This document shows, one piece after another, positions 15,559 through 24,103 of a DNA stretch of 25,527 bases. Source of the DNA: Kiritimatiellia bacterium (lineage in GTDB: Bacteria; Verrucomicrobiota; Kiritimatiellia; RFP12; UBA1067); assembly GCA_024405255.1 (NCBI GenBank), contig JAKSOY010000034.1, positions 1-25,527 on the forward strand, written 5' to 3'. Below the pieces are notes generated by a model that saw nothing but the letters and a program-made list of their open reading frames with translations, made no database searches and was not told where the DNA came from. Every line of letters begins with the position of its first letter. Position 1 is the stretch's first letter. Both the position numbers and the translations under genes were made by a program.

Positions 15559-18500
15559 TCAGGCAAGCCCTCGCCGCTTGCGGAAAATCCACACGAGTGA
15601 AAGGGCCAACGCGAAAACGCCAAAGGCGATCGGATGGGCCCAGATCGGATTCTCGACATGCTCGACGACGGTCCCGCGCGCGGCACCGAAAAGCTCCACC
15701 AGTTCCAATTCGTTCGTCGGACGAACCACCTTGCCGTTCGTCAGACGCGCCAGCTGGGCCGGCAGCGCCGCATCCGCCGTCGGATCGGCGGATTCGCACG
15801 GCGCAAAACTGTCTTCCACCCAAAACTGCGTGACGAATTCCGCCGGCCAATCGCCCAGCATCTGCTGCTCGGCCGTCGGCGAGGCGATCTCCACGCGGAA
15901 CTCGCCCTGATTCCCGCCGGGATCGAACTGCGCCTCGTAGACGCCGTTCGTCTCCGGACGCGAGAGAAGCGGCACCGTCTCCACACGCTGATTCGGCAAC
16001 TGGATTTTCGCCACAAGATCATCCACCTGTACAGGACGCGAATCCCGTCCCGTCAAGCGCACGGACACCTTCACCTTTTCGCCCGGCGTCGCATGCAGCA
16101 CGTCCGTTCCAACACGCGCATACGCGTTACCTTCCCGCAGCCGGGTCCCCGCGCCCCACACGGCGACATTTCCCCAGAACCGATGATGGATCGTGTCGCC
16201 CACCTGATAGCGCATGCGCCAGGTCTCGTCCATGCCCAGGAAGAGCACCTTGCCGCGTCCGCGCTGCACCGCCACGACAACGGGCGCATCCAGCGCCGTA
16301 CCGCCCTCGGCAAAGATCAGCGTCTCCGCACCCGGACGCGCCTCGATGCCCGCCAGGTAGCCACTCGCGGCGGGCAGACTCTGCCACTGTTGCTCGTTCG
16401 CCGAAACGGTCTCGGCCAAGGCTGTGACCGGATGCGACGTTCCCCGCGGGGTGAGAACGGGTTTGAGCGACTTATCCGTCCAATGCGCCGTCACCTGTCC
16501 AAGTGCGTTCGTCAGCGACACCGGCAGAAGCGCGGCAAACGGCGTGTGCGCATAGGCGACCGGCATGGCCGTCGTACCGGCGCTCACCACGAGAAGCGCC
16601 CCGCGCTCTTCCACGCAGAACTGGATATCCGCTCGCGCCGATTCGGACAACGCCGACGGCGGAAGATCGCCCAGCACGATCACATCGAATGCCCGCCACG
16701 CGTCGCGGTCGCGCGGCAGCGCACCGGCTTCAGCCGAGCCGAACGGACGCGCCGCAGAAGCCGGCGGCAGATCGCGCGGCTCGCCTTGAACCCGATCCGG
16801 CTCCGACAGATAATACTGAAGATGAATGGACTTGTCGCGCGCAAAGAAAAGATTGCGCAAATAGCGGAACTCCCACCGCGGGCGACGATCCAGCACCAAC
16901 ACGTTGATACGATCATCTGTGACGGCGACATCCACCGGCCACGCATTGTTGTCCGCCTCGGTATCTTCCTGCGGCGGTTTCAGGACGACCGTGTACTTTT
17001 TCACCCCGCGCGTCGTCGGTACATCGCGGAAACGGATTTCCTTCTCCCAGGTGTCGCCATCAACGACTTCCTCCTTTGTGGCGATGTCCGTGCCGTCCGC
17101 ACAGAGCGCGAGCGCGAGCGTTTTTCCGTTCAGTCCGCGCGCACGCACGGTCGCGGAAAGCCGCACGGCATCACCCAGGAAAACCGTCTCCGGCGCACGC
17201 ACGTCCACAAGGGCGGCATCCGGGGCCGAAGTGGTCGACCCCACCAGCACCGTGGCAACGGGCTGACCCGCATGGGCGAACCGGCGCGCCACCGGTTCGG
17301 GATTGGACCCTCCCGCCAGACGTCCGTCCGTCACGAGAACGACGCCCGCCAGCTCTTCGGCGCGCACCTGCTGACGCACGGACTCCAACGCCGCCGCGAA
17401 ATCAGTCGTCGCGCCGCCGAACGACTGCACGCTCACATCATAGCGATCGCTGAGAAGCACCTTGAGATCCTCGACGACATTCGTCGCGACGGCCGCGCGC
17501 GTCACCCGTTCGCGTTCGACCGTGCAATCCGCCCGAGCCATCGAGAGCGAGCGGTCTTCAAGCACGACCACGCGCCGCGAGGTCGTACGCGTTCGATCAT
17601 GCGCCCACACAAGATGCAGAAGCATCCACCCGATGGCCAGCAGGGCGAGAACGCGCAGCGCAAAACGGCATGTCGTTCCCCACCCGCGCTTCGATACGAT
17701 TCCGCGCCGACGGTCAAAGCGATGCGCCAGAAAGATTTCCAGCAACACAAGAAACATCGCGAGCCACGCGAACGGTTTCCAGATCTCCGTGCCGAATCCC
17801 CGTCCCGAAACGGAAGCCAGCAGATCGGACGACTGGCGGGCGAGTGCAAGCGGCACATGCGCGCGAATCGACGCCAAGGCGGCATCGTCGAGCGGCTGCA
17901 GGTCGCCTTCGCGGGCACGCGCCGCAAGGTCGGGCGCCGCGGGGGCGCTTTGCAGACCGGCAACATCGTAGACAAGTTCATGCACGCGCGGCACAAAGGC
18001 GAGCGTGGACGGGAACGTACTCCAGGCGCGGTCGAACGGCTCGGCGTAAATCGCGACACGCCCCCGACCAAACGGCGCCGTGACGCAGGCGGCCGTGCCA
18101 TCGGCGAAGCGGTACGGCACATCGACCGTGCGCGGGAGTTTCAGTTCGTCGAATCGCGCATGGCCCGCGGTAAAGGAGGTCCAGGCATGCGGCACCACCG
18201 CCTCGCCCTTACATGTCCAATTCGTGTAGAAGGAAAGTTCCGCGCCATCCGCCGGCACGACAACAAGTCCGCCGCCCTGCGCGACGAACTGCGCGAGGTT
18301 CTCCGCCGCATGTTCCGGCAGATTGGGAACGTCGCAGAGGAAGCACGCCGCCACGCGGTCAAACGCATTCGAACGCGCCAAGTCCTGGACGCGTACGGTC
18401 CGCGGCGTCACGCCTCCCGCCAGAGCCGCCTCCAGAAAAGCCGTCGGACGATCGAATCCCGTCGCCCCGGGATGCCCGTTCACGAGCAGCACGTTCATCG

Positions 18501-19527
18501 TCTCCATGACGTCGACCTGCTGCGTCACCACATTGTCGGAAGCGAGGTCGTCCATCTGCGCAAGCGATGCGACAATCGTATGCGGACCCGCATTCGTGAA
18601 TGCCACCGAGAACGGCAGCGTGCGCGTGGCACCCGGCAGGACCTGTCCGGCGGGAGCAGAGGCGAGGCGCTGGCCATCCACGCTGAACGACACGTCGCCC
18701 GGCGTGGCCGCTTCAGTACCCGAGGCCGTCACGGCCACCGTGAATGTCACAGGACGATCCGTGCCGATCATGCGACGCGACGGCGTCACGCCGGCAATCG
18801 CCGCGTTCGTCACGCGCGCCGGCGCCTCGAGTAGACGTTCCGTCACGGCCGCCGTGCCGCCGAAGCGGGCGAAGAGCCGCCCCACGCGATCCCAGGCCGC
18901 CGCATCCTCGGCCCGCCAACCCCAGGCCTGTCCATCGCCGAAGATCACGGCGTCCTTGCGCGAATGGGTGCCACCCGCCAGAATCGCCGCCGCATCGGCA
19001 AGCCGCGCAGGCGCATCGAAGACGCCCGTTCCAGGTTCGGCGGCTTCAATGAGCGAAAGCACTTCTCGCTTCGAGGTGAACGGCGCAGAGGTCAGAATAC
19101 GTCCGCCGGCGACGAGTCCGAACGCCGTCTCGTCCGGCGCGTGGCGCACAAGCTCGCGCGCCTCTTCCTTCGCCGCCTCAAAACGCGTACGTCCGCTCGG
19201 TCCCCGCAGGTTCATCGAAGCGGAATCGTCGAGCAGCAGCACCACATCTCGCGCGCCGTCGCGCGAACCGAAGAGCGCGAACTCGGGCAGAAACGGACGC
19301 GCAAACGCAAGCGCCGCGCAAACGAGCGCCAACGTGCGCAACAGCATCAAAAGCAAATCCTCCAGCAGCAGACGCCGCCGCTTGAGGCGCATCGTCTCAG
19401 CCAGAAACATCCACGCGCCCCACACGATCCGCCGGGCCGTCTGCCGACGAAGAATGTGGAGCAGGATGGGAATGACCGCCGCCGCAAGTCCCCATAGCAT
19501 CCAGGGTGCAAAAAAAGGAAGCGGCAT
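15559..19527 (-). CDS. BatA-like double vWA membrane protein with amidotransferase-like region
   Basis: A 1322-aa membrane protein that looks like two neighbouring proteins joined. The N-terminal half starts as BatA (FFAPWMLWGLAAAVIPILLH), has a second helix at about 57-80, then a von Willebrand A domain with the metal-site DDSAS (100-104) and a beta-rich region. It includes a glutamine-amidotransferase-like fold around 340-430 and a helix near 585-600. The second half repeats the plan: a helix at about 620-643, a vWA-type DRSLS (658-662), another class I amidotransferase-like region (about 870-1110) without an obvious catalytic Cys triad, a beta domain and a final helix (1300-1315). Such proteins usually go with MoxR ATPase and DUF58 genes, which are not in this window. 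The role in envelope stress or assembly is inferred. ATG 19527 has GGGAG 6 nt upstream; a TTG four codons earlier is less likely. Confidence 0.8.
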   Translation of the reverse strand: MPLPFFAPWMLWGLAAAVIPILLHILRRQTARRIVWGAWMFLAETMRLKRRRLLLEDLLLMLLRTLALVCAALAFARPFLPEFALFGSRDGARDVVLLLDDSASMNLRGPSGRTRFEAAKEEARELVRHAPDETAFGLVAGGRILTSAPFTSKREVLSLIEAAEPGTGVFDAPARLADAAAILAGGTHSRKDAVIFGDGQAWGWRAEDAAAWDRVGRLFARFGGTAAVTERLLEAPARVTNAAIAGVTPSRRMIGTDRPVTFTVAVTASGTEAATPGDVSFSVDGQRLASAPAGQVLPGATRTLPFSVAFTNAGPHTIVASLAQMDDLASDNVVTQQVDVMETMNVLLVNGHPGATGFDRPTAFLEAALAGGVTPRTVRVQDLARSNAFDRVAACFLCDVPNLPEHAAENLAQFVAQGGGLVVVPADGAELSFYTNWTCKGEAVVPHAWTSFTAGHARFDELKLPRTVDVPYRFADGTAACVTAPFGRGRVAIYAEPFDRAWSTFPSTLAFVPRVHELVYDVAGLQSAPAAPDLAARAREGDLQPLDDAALASIRAHVPLALARQSSDLLASVSGRGFGTEIWKPFAWLAMFLVLLEIFLAHRFDRRRGIVSKRGWGTTCRFALRVLALLAIGWMLLHLVWAHDRTRTTSRRVVVLEDRSLSMARADCTVERERVTRAAVATNVVEDLKVLLSDRYDVSVQSFGGATTDFAAALESVRQQVRAEELAGVVLVTDGRLAGGSNPEPVARRFAHAGQPVATVLVGSTTSAPDAALVDVRAPETVFLGDAVRLSATVRARGLNGKTLALALCADGTDIATKEEVVDGDTWEKEIRFRDVPTTRGVKKYTVVLKPPQEDTEADNNAWPVDVAVTDDRINVLVLDRRPRWEFRYLRNLFFARDKSIHLQYYLSEPDRVQGEPRDLPPASAARPFGSAEAGALPRDRDAWRAFDVIVLGDLPPSALSESARADIQFCVEERGALLVVSAGTTAMPVAYAHTPFAALLPVSLTNALGQVTAHWTDKSLKPVLTPRGTSHPVTALAETVSANEQQWQSLPAASGYLAGIEARPGAETLIFAEGGTALDAPVVVAVQRGRGKVLFLGMDETWRMRYQVGDTIHHRFWGNVAVWGAGTRLREGNAYARVGTDVLHATPGEKVKVSVRLTGRDSRPVQVDDLVAKIQLPNQRVETVPLLSRPETNGVYEAQFDPGGNQGEFRVEIASPTAEQQMLGDWPAEFVTQFWVEDSFAPCESADPTADAALPAQLARLTNGKVVRPTNELELVELFGAARGTVVEHVENPIWAHPIAFGVFALALSLVWIFRKRRGLA

Positions 19528-19569
19528 CAGTTCTCCCAATCAAGACGCGTTTCAAGTTTCATGCAGACT

Positions 19570-19600
19570 ATTATACCAAAAATCCGCGTCTCGTAGTGAA
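19570..19600 (-). promoter_or_regulatory. Promoter of the BatA-like gene
   Basis: A perfect TATAAT (19575-19570) in TTTTTGGTATAATAGTCT on the minus strand, with only a weak TTCACT (19600-19595) at 19 bp as a -35. It lies in the 79-nt gap after the K+ channel gene; no terminator is visible there. Confidence 0.6.
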
Positions 19601-19606
19601 AGGATG

Positions 19607-20932
19607 TTAGCCGACGACGAGTTCTTCCTTGGGATAGCGGATCATCTTGCGCTCTTCCTGTCCGCCGATCAGGAGGACGACGGCGAGGGCGCCTAAACGG
19701 CCGCAGAACATGCAGACCATGATGACGATGCGGCCCGTCAATGAAAGACTCGATGTCGTCGAGCCGCAGCTGAGGCCCGTCGTCGACACGGCCGAAACCG
19801 TTTCAAAGAGGAGGTTCTCGAACGTGAGCGACTCCTTCCCGCCCTCGCTCACAAGCAACACCGTCATTCCCAGCGCAATCAACGCCATGAACACCATGAC
19901 AATGACGATCGACTCGCGCACGATGGCCTCGGGGATAGACCGTTTGAACATCACCGTTTCGCGGCTGCCACGGCAGATCGCCCAGATGGTCACGGCAAAC
20001 ACGGCAAGCGTCGTGACCTTGATTCCGCCGCCTGCGCCACCGGGCGCCGCACCGATGAACATCAGCACTTCGGAGACAAAACGCGTGGCCGGGTGAAGTT
20101 CGTGCACGGGCAGAACCGTAAAGCCGCACGTCCGCGGAGAGACGGACTGGAAGAGCGCAATCGAACACTTTTCCACCAACGAGTAAGGTTCCAACGCGCC
20201 CTTCCATTCAAGTGCCAGCACGAACACGAACATGCCCACCAGAAACAGCAGCGTCGACAGGAGTACGACGCGCGCGTGCAATGTGAGCCGCCCGCGCTTG
20301 ACCAGATTCCGCCGCCAAAACTGAATGGTACAGAGATTGTAGATGACCGGAAAACCGATGCCGCCCAAGATCACCAGCGTCGCCATCGTCAACAACATGA
20401 GAGGCTTGCCCTGAAACACCGCCAACGATCCGGGGTCCAATGAGAACCCGGCATTGCAAAAAGCCATTACCGCATAGAAGTACGCACGAAACCAGGTCAG
20501 CGTCGGCAGCGTAGTATGGATGATCCACATGCCGGCGAATTCAATGACCATCATCGAAACCACGACCCAGACGACGAGTCCGCGCCACCCCCGCACGCCG
20601 GAAACACCGTAGGCGTTCATCAGCGAGAACTCGCTTGACAACGACAGGCGACGTCCGACCACAACGAGGAAGAACGTGCCGAGCGTCATGATGCCCAAGC
20701 ACCCCAGCTGGACGAGCGCCAACAACACGCAATGTCCGAAGCGGGAAAGCTGAGTGCCCACATCGATCACCGTCAGACCGGTAATGCACACGGCGGAACA
20801 CGCCGTGAACAAGGCGTCCATCGGCTTCATCCAGGTGTGGGACGGAGACGACACGGGCAACATCAGGAGAAAGGCGCCCAGCAAAATCGCTCCGAGAAAG
20901 CCCAGGACGATCAGGCTGCGGGTTTTCTTCAT
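19607..20932 (-). CDS. KtrB/TrkH-family K+ uptake channel subunit
   Basis: A 441-aa integral membrane protein with four M1-P-M2 repeats. The selectivity-filter glycines are Gly52 (CITGLTV), Gly162 (CNAGFSL), Gly270 (PRTCGFT) and Gly386 (STTGLSCG). GAAPGGAGGGIKVTT (294-308) is the intramembrane-loop region typical of KtrB. The length fits KtrB (about 440-450) better than E. coli TrkH (483). The cytoplasmic RCK partner (KtrA/TrkA) is not encoded in the window. The ATG overlaps the tatC stop by one base (TAATG), so it is the coupled last gene of the block. Ion preference (K+, with or without Na+ coupling) is inferred from the family. Confidence 0.92.
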   Translation of the reverse strand: MKKTRSLIVLGFLGAILLGAFLLMLPVSSPSHTWMKPMDALFTACSAVCITGLTVIDVGTQLSRFGHCVLLALVQLGCLGIMTLGTFFLVVVGRRLSLSSEFSLMNAYGVSGVRGWRGLVVWVVVSMMVIEFAGMWIIHTTLPTLTWFRAYFYAVMAFCNAGFSLDPGSLAVFQGKPLMLLTMATLVILGGIGFPVIYNLCTIQFWRRNLVKRGRLTLHARVVLLSTLLFLVGMFVFVLALEWKGALEPYSLVEKCSIALFQSVSPRTCGFTVLPVHELHPATRFVSEVLMFIGAAPGGAGGGIKVTTLAVFAVTIWAICRGSRETVMFKRSIPEAIVRESIVIVMVFMALIALGMTVLLVSEGGKESLTFENLLFETVSAVSTTGLSCGSTTSSLSLTGRIVIMVCMFCGRLGALAVVLLIGGQEERKMIRYPKEELVVG

Positions 20933-21837
20933 TACTTGGACTCCCCTGCGCCCTTCTTCTTACCCTTCTTCGCCTTCTTGGTCTTCTTCTCCGTCTTCGC
21001 GTCGTCCTTCCCGTCGACCGTCGTATCGATCGCCGGCTCGGACTTCTTGGCATCGTCCTTCTTCTCGCCTTCTCCTGAGCAGATCTCCTTGAAGCGCACG
21101 CCCCAAATACTCAACTCGTAGAGCAGGCAGAGCGGTACGGCCATCAGAATCTGGCTCATGGGATCCGGCGGCGTGAGCACCATGCCCAGGAAGAACGCCG
21201 TAACAATCGCGAAGCGGCGCCACGCGCGAAGGGACTCGCTCGTAATGACGCCCAACCAACCGAGAACAAACAGCAGCAGCGGAACCTGAAAGACCAGACC
21301 AAAGGCTAGAATGAGCTTCAGAATCAGCGGAACATAGTTTTCGATCTGAACCTGCGTGACGGTGAGTCCCAACCAATGGTTGACGACATCGAAGAAACGC
21401 ACGACATTCGGCGCAAGCTGTCCGTAGGCAAAAACGACGCCGACGCCAAAGAGCCCCGCACCGGCCAACAGGAAGAAGAGAATCGCCGCCTTCTCGCGCT
21501 TCGTGAGCGCCGGGAAGATAAACCGCAACAGGAAGTACATCACGAACGGGAAGCTCAACGCCGTACCGCCCCACATGGCGATCGACATGATCTGCGCGAA
21601 TCCGCCCGTAATGTTGAGGCTCACGATTTCCAGCTTGCCGGCCTTCATGAGCGCTTCGGCCGGTTCCTTCAACCACTTCAGAACCGTCGGCGAAAAAACG
21701 CCCACGACGACACAGCAGATCGTCCAGGCCAGCACTGCATGAATCAGACAGGACCGCAAGGCGACGATGTGTTCGAAAAACGGCCGCGGCGGATCGTTGT
21801 ACTCGTCAGGATTCTTCAAAAGGGGACGCATCTTCAT
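20932..21837 (-). CDS. tatC: Twin-arginine translocase subunit TatC
   Basis: Six-helix inner-membrane receptor that recognises RR signal peptides. The N-terminal cytoplasmic motif FFEHIVALR (20-28, with the conserved Glu22) and the LTPPDPMSQ loop are diagnostic. At 301 aa it is longer than E. coli TatC (258 aa) because of a hydrophilic C-terminal tail of about 55 residues, ending in a dense Lys cluster (KKTKKAKKGKKKG). The ATG overlaps the tatA/B stop by four bases (ATGA). A probable cargo gene with an RRTFIEG signal lies two genes upstream. Confidence 0.96.
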   Translation of the reverse strand: MKMRPLLKNPDEYNDPPRPFFEHIVALRSCLIHAVLAWTICCVVVGVFSPTVLKWLKEPAEALMKAGKLEIVSLNITGGFAQIMSIAMWGGTALSFPFVMYFLLRFIFPALTKREKAAILFFLLAGAGLFGVGVVFAYGQLAPNVVRFFDVVNHWLGLTVTQVQIENYVPLILKLILAFGLVFQVPLLLFVLGWLGVITSESLRAWRRFAIVTAFFLGMVLTPPDPMSQILMAVPLCLLYELSIWGVRFKEICSGEGEKKDDAKKSEPAIDTTVDGKDDAKTEKKTKKAKKGKKKGAGESK

Positions 21838-22382
21838 TTCGACTTCTTCTTCCCCTTATCGGCAGAGGTTGAAACCGTGATCTTGACAGCATACGGATCC
21901 GCTTTCGGCGCAGCCGGCTCGGCTGCAGGCTCGTCCGTCATCGCCGACGCCTCGCCCGTTCCCATTTCGGAACCGGTCTCATCCGGCCCCGACTGGTACT
22001 GCGTTTCATCGTAGTACTCGTGCCCGGGATACGGACTGTTGTAGTCGTACGCGCTGCCCTCTTCCTCGGCGCGGTCTTCGGAATCGGGAATCGACGAAGG
22101 ATCCGTCTCTTCCACCGACGAGGACGACGTCTCATCAACCGTCGAAGAGGACGAAGTTGTGTCGTCGCTCACGGCATCGTCGACCTGCTTGCGGATTTCT
22201 TCGTCCATTGACAGCAATTGACGCTTGAATTCGTCAGCCGCCCGCCGCAGCGTGGACATGATGTTGCCCAGCTTGCGCGCGGCCGACGGCAGGTTCTTCG
22301 GCCCGACGACAATAAGAATGACACCGAGTAGAACGAGCCACTCGGTGCCTCCAACAGATTCAAGAATGAACGCAAAGGCCAT
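21834..22382 (-). CDS. tatA: Sec-independent translocase protein TatA/TatB
   Basis: Pore or coupling subunit of the Tat system. A short N-terminal hydrophobic helix (GTEWLVLLGVILIVV) is followed by the hinge GPKNLP and an amphipathic helix (SAARKLGNIMSTLRRAADEF), the family hallmark. GGTEW before the helix and GPKNLP could suit TatA or TatB, and no second copy is present here. At 182 aa it is longer than TatA (about 90). After residue ~70 the protein becomes a low-complexity acidic Ser/Asp/Glu/Tyr tail, then a short basic end (DKGKKKSK). No strong Shine-Dalgarno precedes the ATG, which lies 28 nt after pal. Confidence 0.9.
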   Translation of the reverse strand: MAFAFILESVGGTEWLVLLGVILIVVGPKNLPSAARKLGNIMSTLRRAADEFKRQLLSMDEEIRKQVDDAVSDDTTSSSSTVDETSSSSVEETDPSSIPDSEDRAEEEGSAYDYNSPYPGHEYYDETQYQSGPDETGSEMGTGEASAMTDEPAAEPAAPKADPYAVKITVSTSADKGKKKSK

Positions 22383-22410
22383 CTAGAATACCGTCAGTCT
22401 TCTGTGAAAC

Positions 22411-23085
22411 TTACTTGTGCTGGAAGATCGCGAACTCACCACGACGGTTCTTCGACCACGCGGCCTCGTTCGCACCCGTCACAGCCGGCTTCTCTTCGCC
22501 GTAGCTCTTCGTCTGGACGCGGTTCTCGGCAATGCCGAGCTTGAGGATGTACTCCTTGATCTTGATCGCACGCTGTTCACCGAGCGCGAGGTTGTACTCG
22601 TTCGAGCCGCGTTCATCGCAGTTGCCTTCGATGATCACGACACGGTTCGCCTTCTGCATGAGGTGCTTGGCAACCGCCTCGATCTTCGCGAGCTCGGAGG
22701 AGACCAGCGCATCCGCGTCAAAACCGAAGTAGACCGGCGCGAAGTCGACGTCCGTCGCACGCGCGAAGTTGGGATCCTGGTCGAACGGCACGCCCGTCGC
22801 CGCATCCAGCGAAACCGAATCAGCGTTCTTGAGAGCCGCCGCTTCAGCCGCACGACGCGCCGCCTCGGCCTCGGCCGCCAGACGAGCCGCTTCAGCCTCC
22901 GCATTCGGATCCGTCGCCGTCGCGATTTCCGTCGCACCCGTCGCGCCCACGCCGTCGTTGTTGCCGTCGACGATCGTCGCGCCGTCCGCGAGGTTACCCG
23001 AGCCTTCCGCACTATCATACTTGCAGCCCGTAAGCGCAAACGCAAGAGCACCGCAGAGGGCCAACGCAAAGACTGAATTCTTCAT
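22411..23085 (-). CDS. pal: Peptidoglycan-associated lipoprotein Pal (OmpA domain)
   Basis: Outer-membrane lipoprotein that binds peptidoglycan and TolB. A lipoprotein signal peptide ends in the lipobox LTGC with the acylated Cys21, a target for Lnt. An Ala/Glu/Arg-rich helical stretch (about 60-86) may form a coiled coil. The C-terminal OmpA domain starts at about VYFGFDADAL and includes EGNCDERGSNEYNLALGEQR and WSKNRRGEF, which carry the diaminopimelate-binding Asp/Arg positions. It is 224 aa, about 50 more than E. coli Pal, mostly from the helical linker. AAGGAG stands 9 nt before the ATG, and a separate promoter lies upstream. Confidence 0.93.
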   Translation of the reverse strand: MKNSVFALALCGALAFALTGCKYDSAEGSGNLADGATIVDGNNDGVGATGATEIATATDPNAEAEAARLAAEAEAARRAAEAAALKNADSVSLDAATGVPFDQDPNFARATDVDFAPVYFGFDADALVSSELAKIEAVAKHLMQKANRVVIIEGNCDERGSNEYNLALGEQRAIKIKEYILKLGIAENRVQTKSYGEEKPAVTGANEAAWSKNRRGEFAIFQHK

Positions 23086-23137
23086 TTCGTTATTCTCCTT
23101 GATGGATAAAATTCTTCTTGGTAAAAAGATGTCTATT

Positions 23138-23166
23138 ATGATACAGAATTAATGGACAAAAGGCAA
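23138..23166 (-). promoter_or_regulatory. Promoter of pal-tatAC
   Basis: TTGCCT (23166-23161), a 17-bp spacer and TATCAT (23143-23138) on the minus strand. The leader of about 45 nt carries AAGGAG. The gap 23086-23204 holds nothing else that I recognise, and no convincing terminator follows the isomerase-like gene. Confidence 0.65.
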
Positions 23167-23204
23167 GCCGAAAGAGGAAAAATCTCATCGGCCTGCCGCA
23201 TGCA

Positions 23205-24077
23205 TCAGACCTGTCCCGCAAGCGTGCGCATCAGCTTGAGCGCCTTTGCCAGATTCTTGCGCAGGTCGTTCTTCTTGCCCCAGCCGCATTCGCACGAGAC
23301 ACCGCCCGTGTAGCCGATCTGCTTCAACGCGGCGAAATAGGGTTCGAACTGCTTGCCGTCCGACGACATGCCGGGCGCCGTACGCGGTCCCTTCTCGGCG
23401 ATGTGGCAGTGGCGCAGCAGCTTGCCCGCCTTGAGGATGGACTCGGCGCTTTCCCCGCCCTGCATCATGTGGAAGATATCCGCCAGCACGCACAGGCGCG
23501 GCGAACCGACCTGCTCGCAAATCTTCTGTCCTTCCCAGACGAAGTTCAGGAAGTTCGCTTCGCGCGGCTGCAACGGCTCGAGCACCACCGTGACCTTGCA
23601 GTCGGCGATGCGCGCCGAGAGGCGCTTGCAGAAGTCGGTGAACTGTTCGACCGCCTTCTCCTTCGGGAACCCCTTCGGCGCATTGCGCGCACCGCCCGAG
23701 CCGAACACGATCGTCGCAAGTCCGATCTCGTCTGCACGGCGGCACGCCTTTTCGGCGTACGCAAGCGGCTGGTCGAAACTCGCCTTCTCGCCTGTGAGAC
23801 GGAACTTGCCAGGCAGGAAGCCGTTGCAGGAGCGAATCGGCAGCGGCAACGCCTTGATCAGGTCCAGCTGCTTCTTCCAGGCCTCTTCGTCCTTGTCGGG
23901 CATCAGAGTCGATGCAACACCGTTCTCAAGGAAATCGTAGCCGAGTTCCTTCAGCAGCTTCGCCTCGCCGAATCCCCGGCAAGCGCCGAAAAGGATACGC
24001 CCCTTTTCAGCGGCGGGCACGGTTGCGGCGAGTCCCGCCGCAGCCATCCCTTCGATAAACGTTCTACGTGTCACCAT
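23205..24077 (-). CDS. Tat-exported sugar phosphate isomerase/epimerase-like TIM barrel
   Basis: A 290-aa protein of the xylose isomerase-like (AP endonuclease 2) TIM-barrel family. It starts MVTRRTFIEGMAAAGLAA, a twin-arginine signal peptide with a short hydrophobic core and cleavage likely near VPAAE. Probable metal ligands are Glu167 (VVLEPLQP), Asp200 (VLADIFH), His225 (HCHIAE) and Glu263 (SCECGW), the expected E-D-H-E set. Relatives include hydroxypyruvate isomerases and uncharacterised sugar epimerases; the substrate is unknown. The ATG at 24077 has AAGGAG 9 nt upstream, and a longer reading into tolB is not credible. It follows tolB by 26 nt. Export makes a periplasmic sugar-modifying role more likely than a glycolytic one (inference). 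Confidence 0.85.
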   Translation of the reverse strand: MVTRRTFIEGMAAAGLAATVPAAEKGRILFGACRGFGEAKLLKELGYDFLENGVASTLMPDKDEEAWKKQLDLIKALPLPIRSCNGFLPGKFRLTGEKASFDQPLAYAEKACRRADEIGLATIVFGSGGARNAPKGFPKEKAVEQFTDFCKRLSARIADCKVTVVLEPLQPREANFLNFVWEGQKICEQVGSPRLCVLADIFHMMQGGESAESILKAGKLLRHCHIAEKGPRTAPGMSSDGKQFEPYFAALKQIGYTGGVSCECGWGKKNDLRKNLAKALKLMRTLAGQV

Positions 24078-24103
24078 AGTAGCGGACTCCTTCTGACGGA
24101 ATG

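Noticed and set aside
15530..15850. Extension of the PHP protein into the BatA-like gene
   Set aside because: The PHP fold starts at DLHCHS, and ATG 15529 has its own ribosome site. The extension is low-complexity Arg/Gly sequence.
15634..18834. A 1066-codon open frame on the plus strand opposite the BatA-like gene, and similar long plus-strand frames at 509-2056, 1786-3084, 3151-3888, 4165-5712, 5787-7082, 7563-8813 and 18323-19696
   Set aside because: Translations are Arg/His/Pro-rich with no recognisable motif, and each lies opposite a gene with clear family motifs. They are a by-product of high GC and codon bias on the antisense strand.
23167..23204. Terminator after the TIM-barrel gene
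   Set aside because: Only a 5-bp GCCGA/TCGGC stem with a large A/T-rich loop and no T-tract at the proper place.
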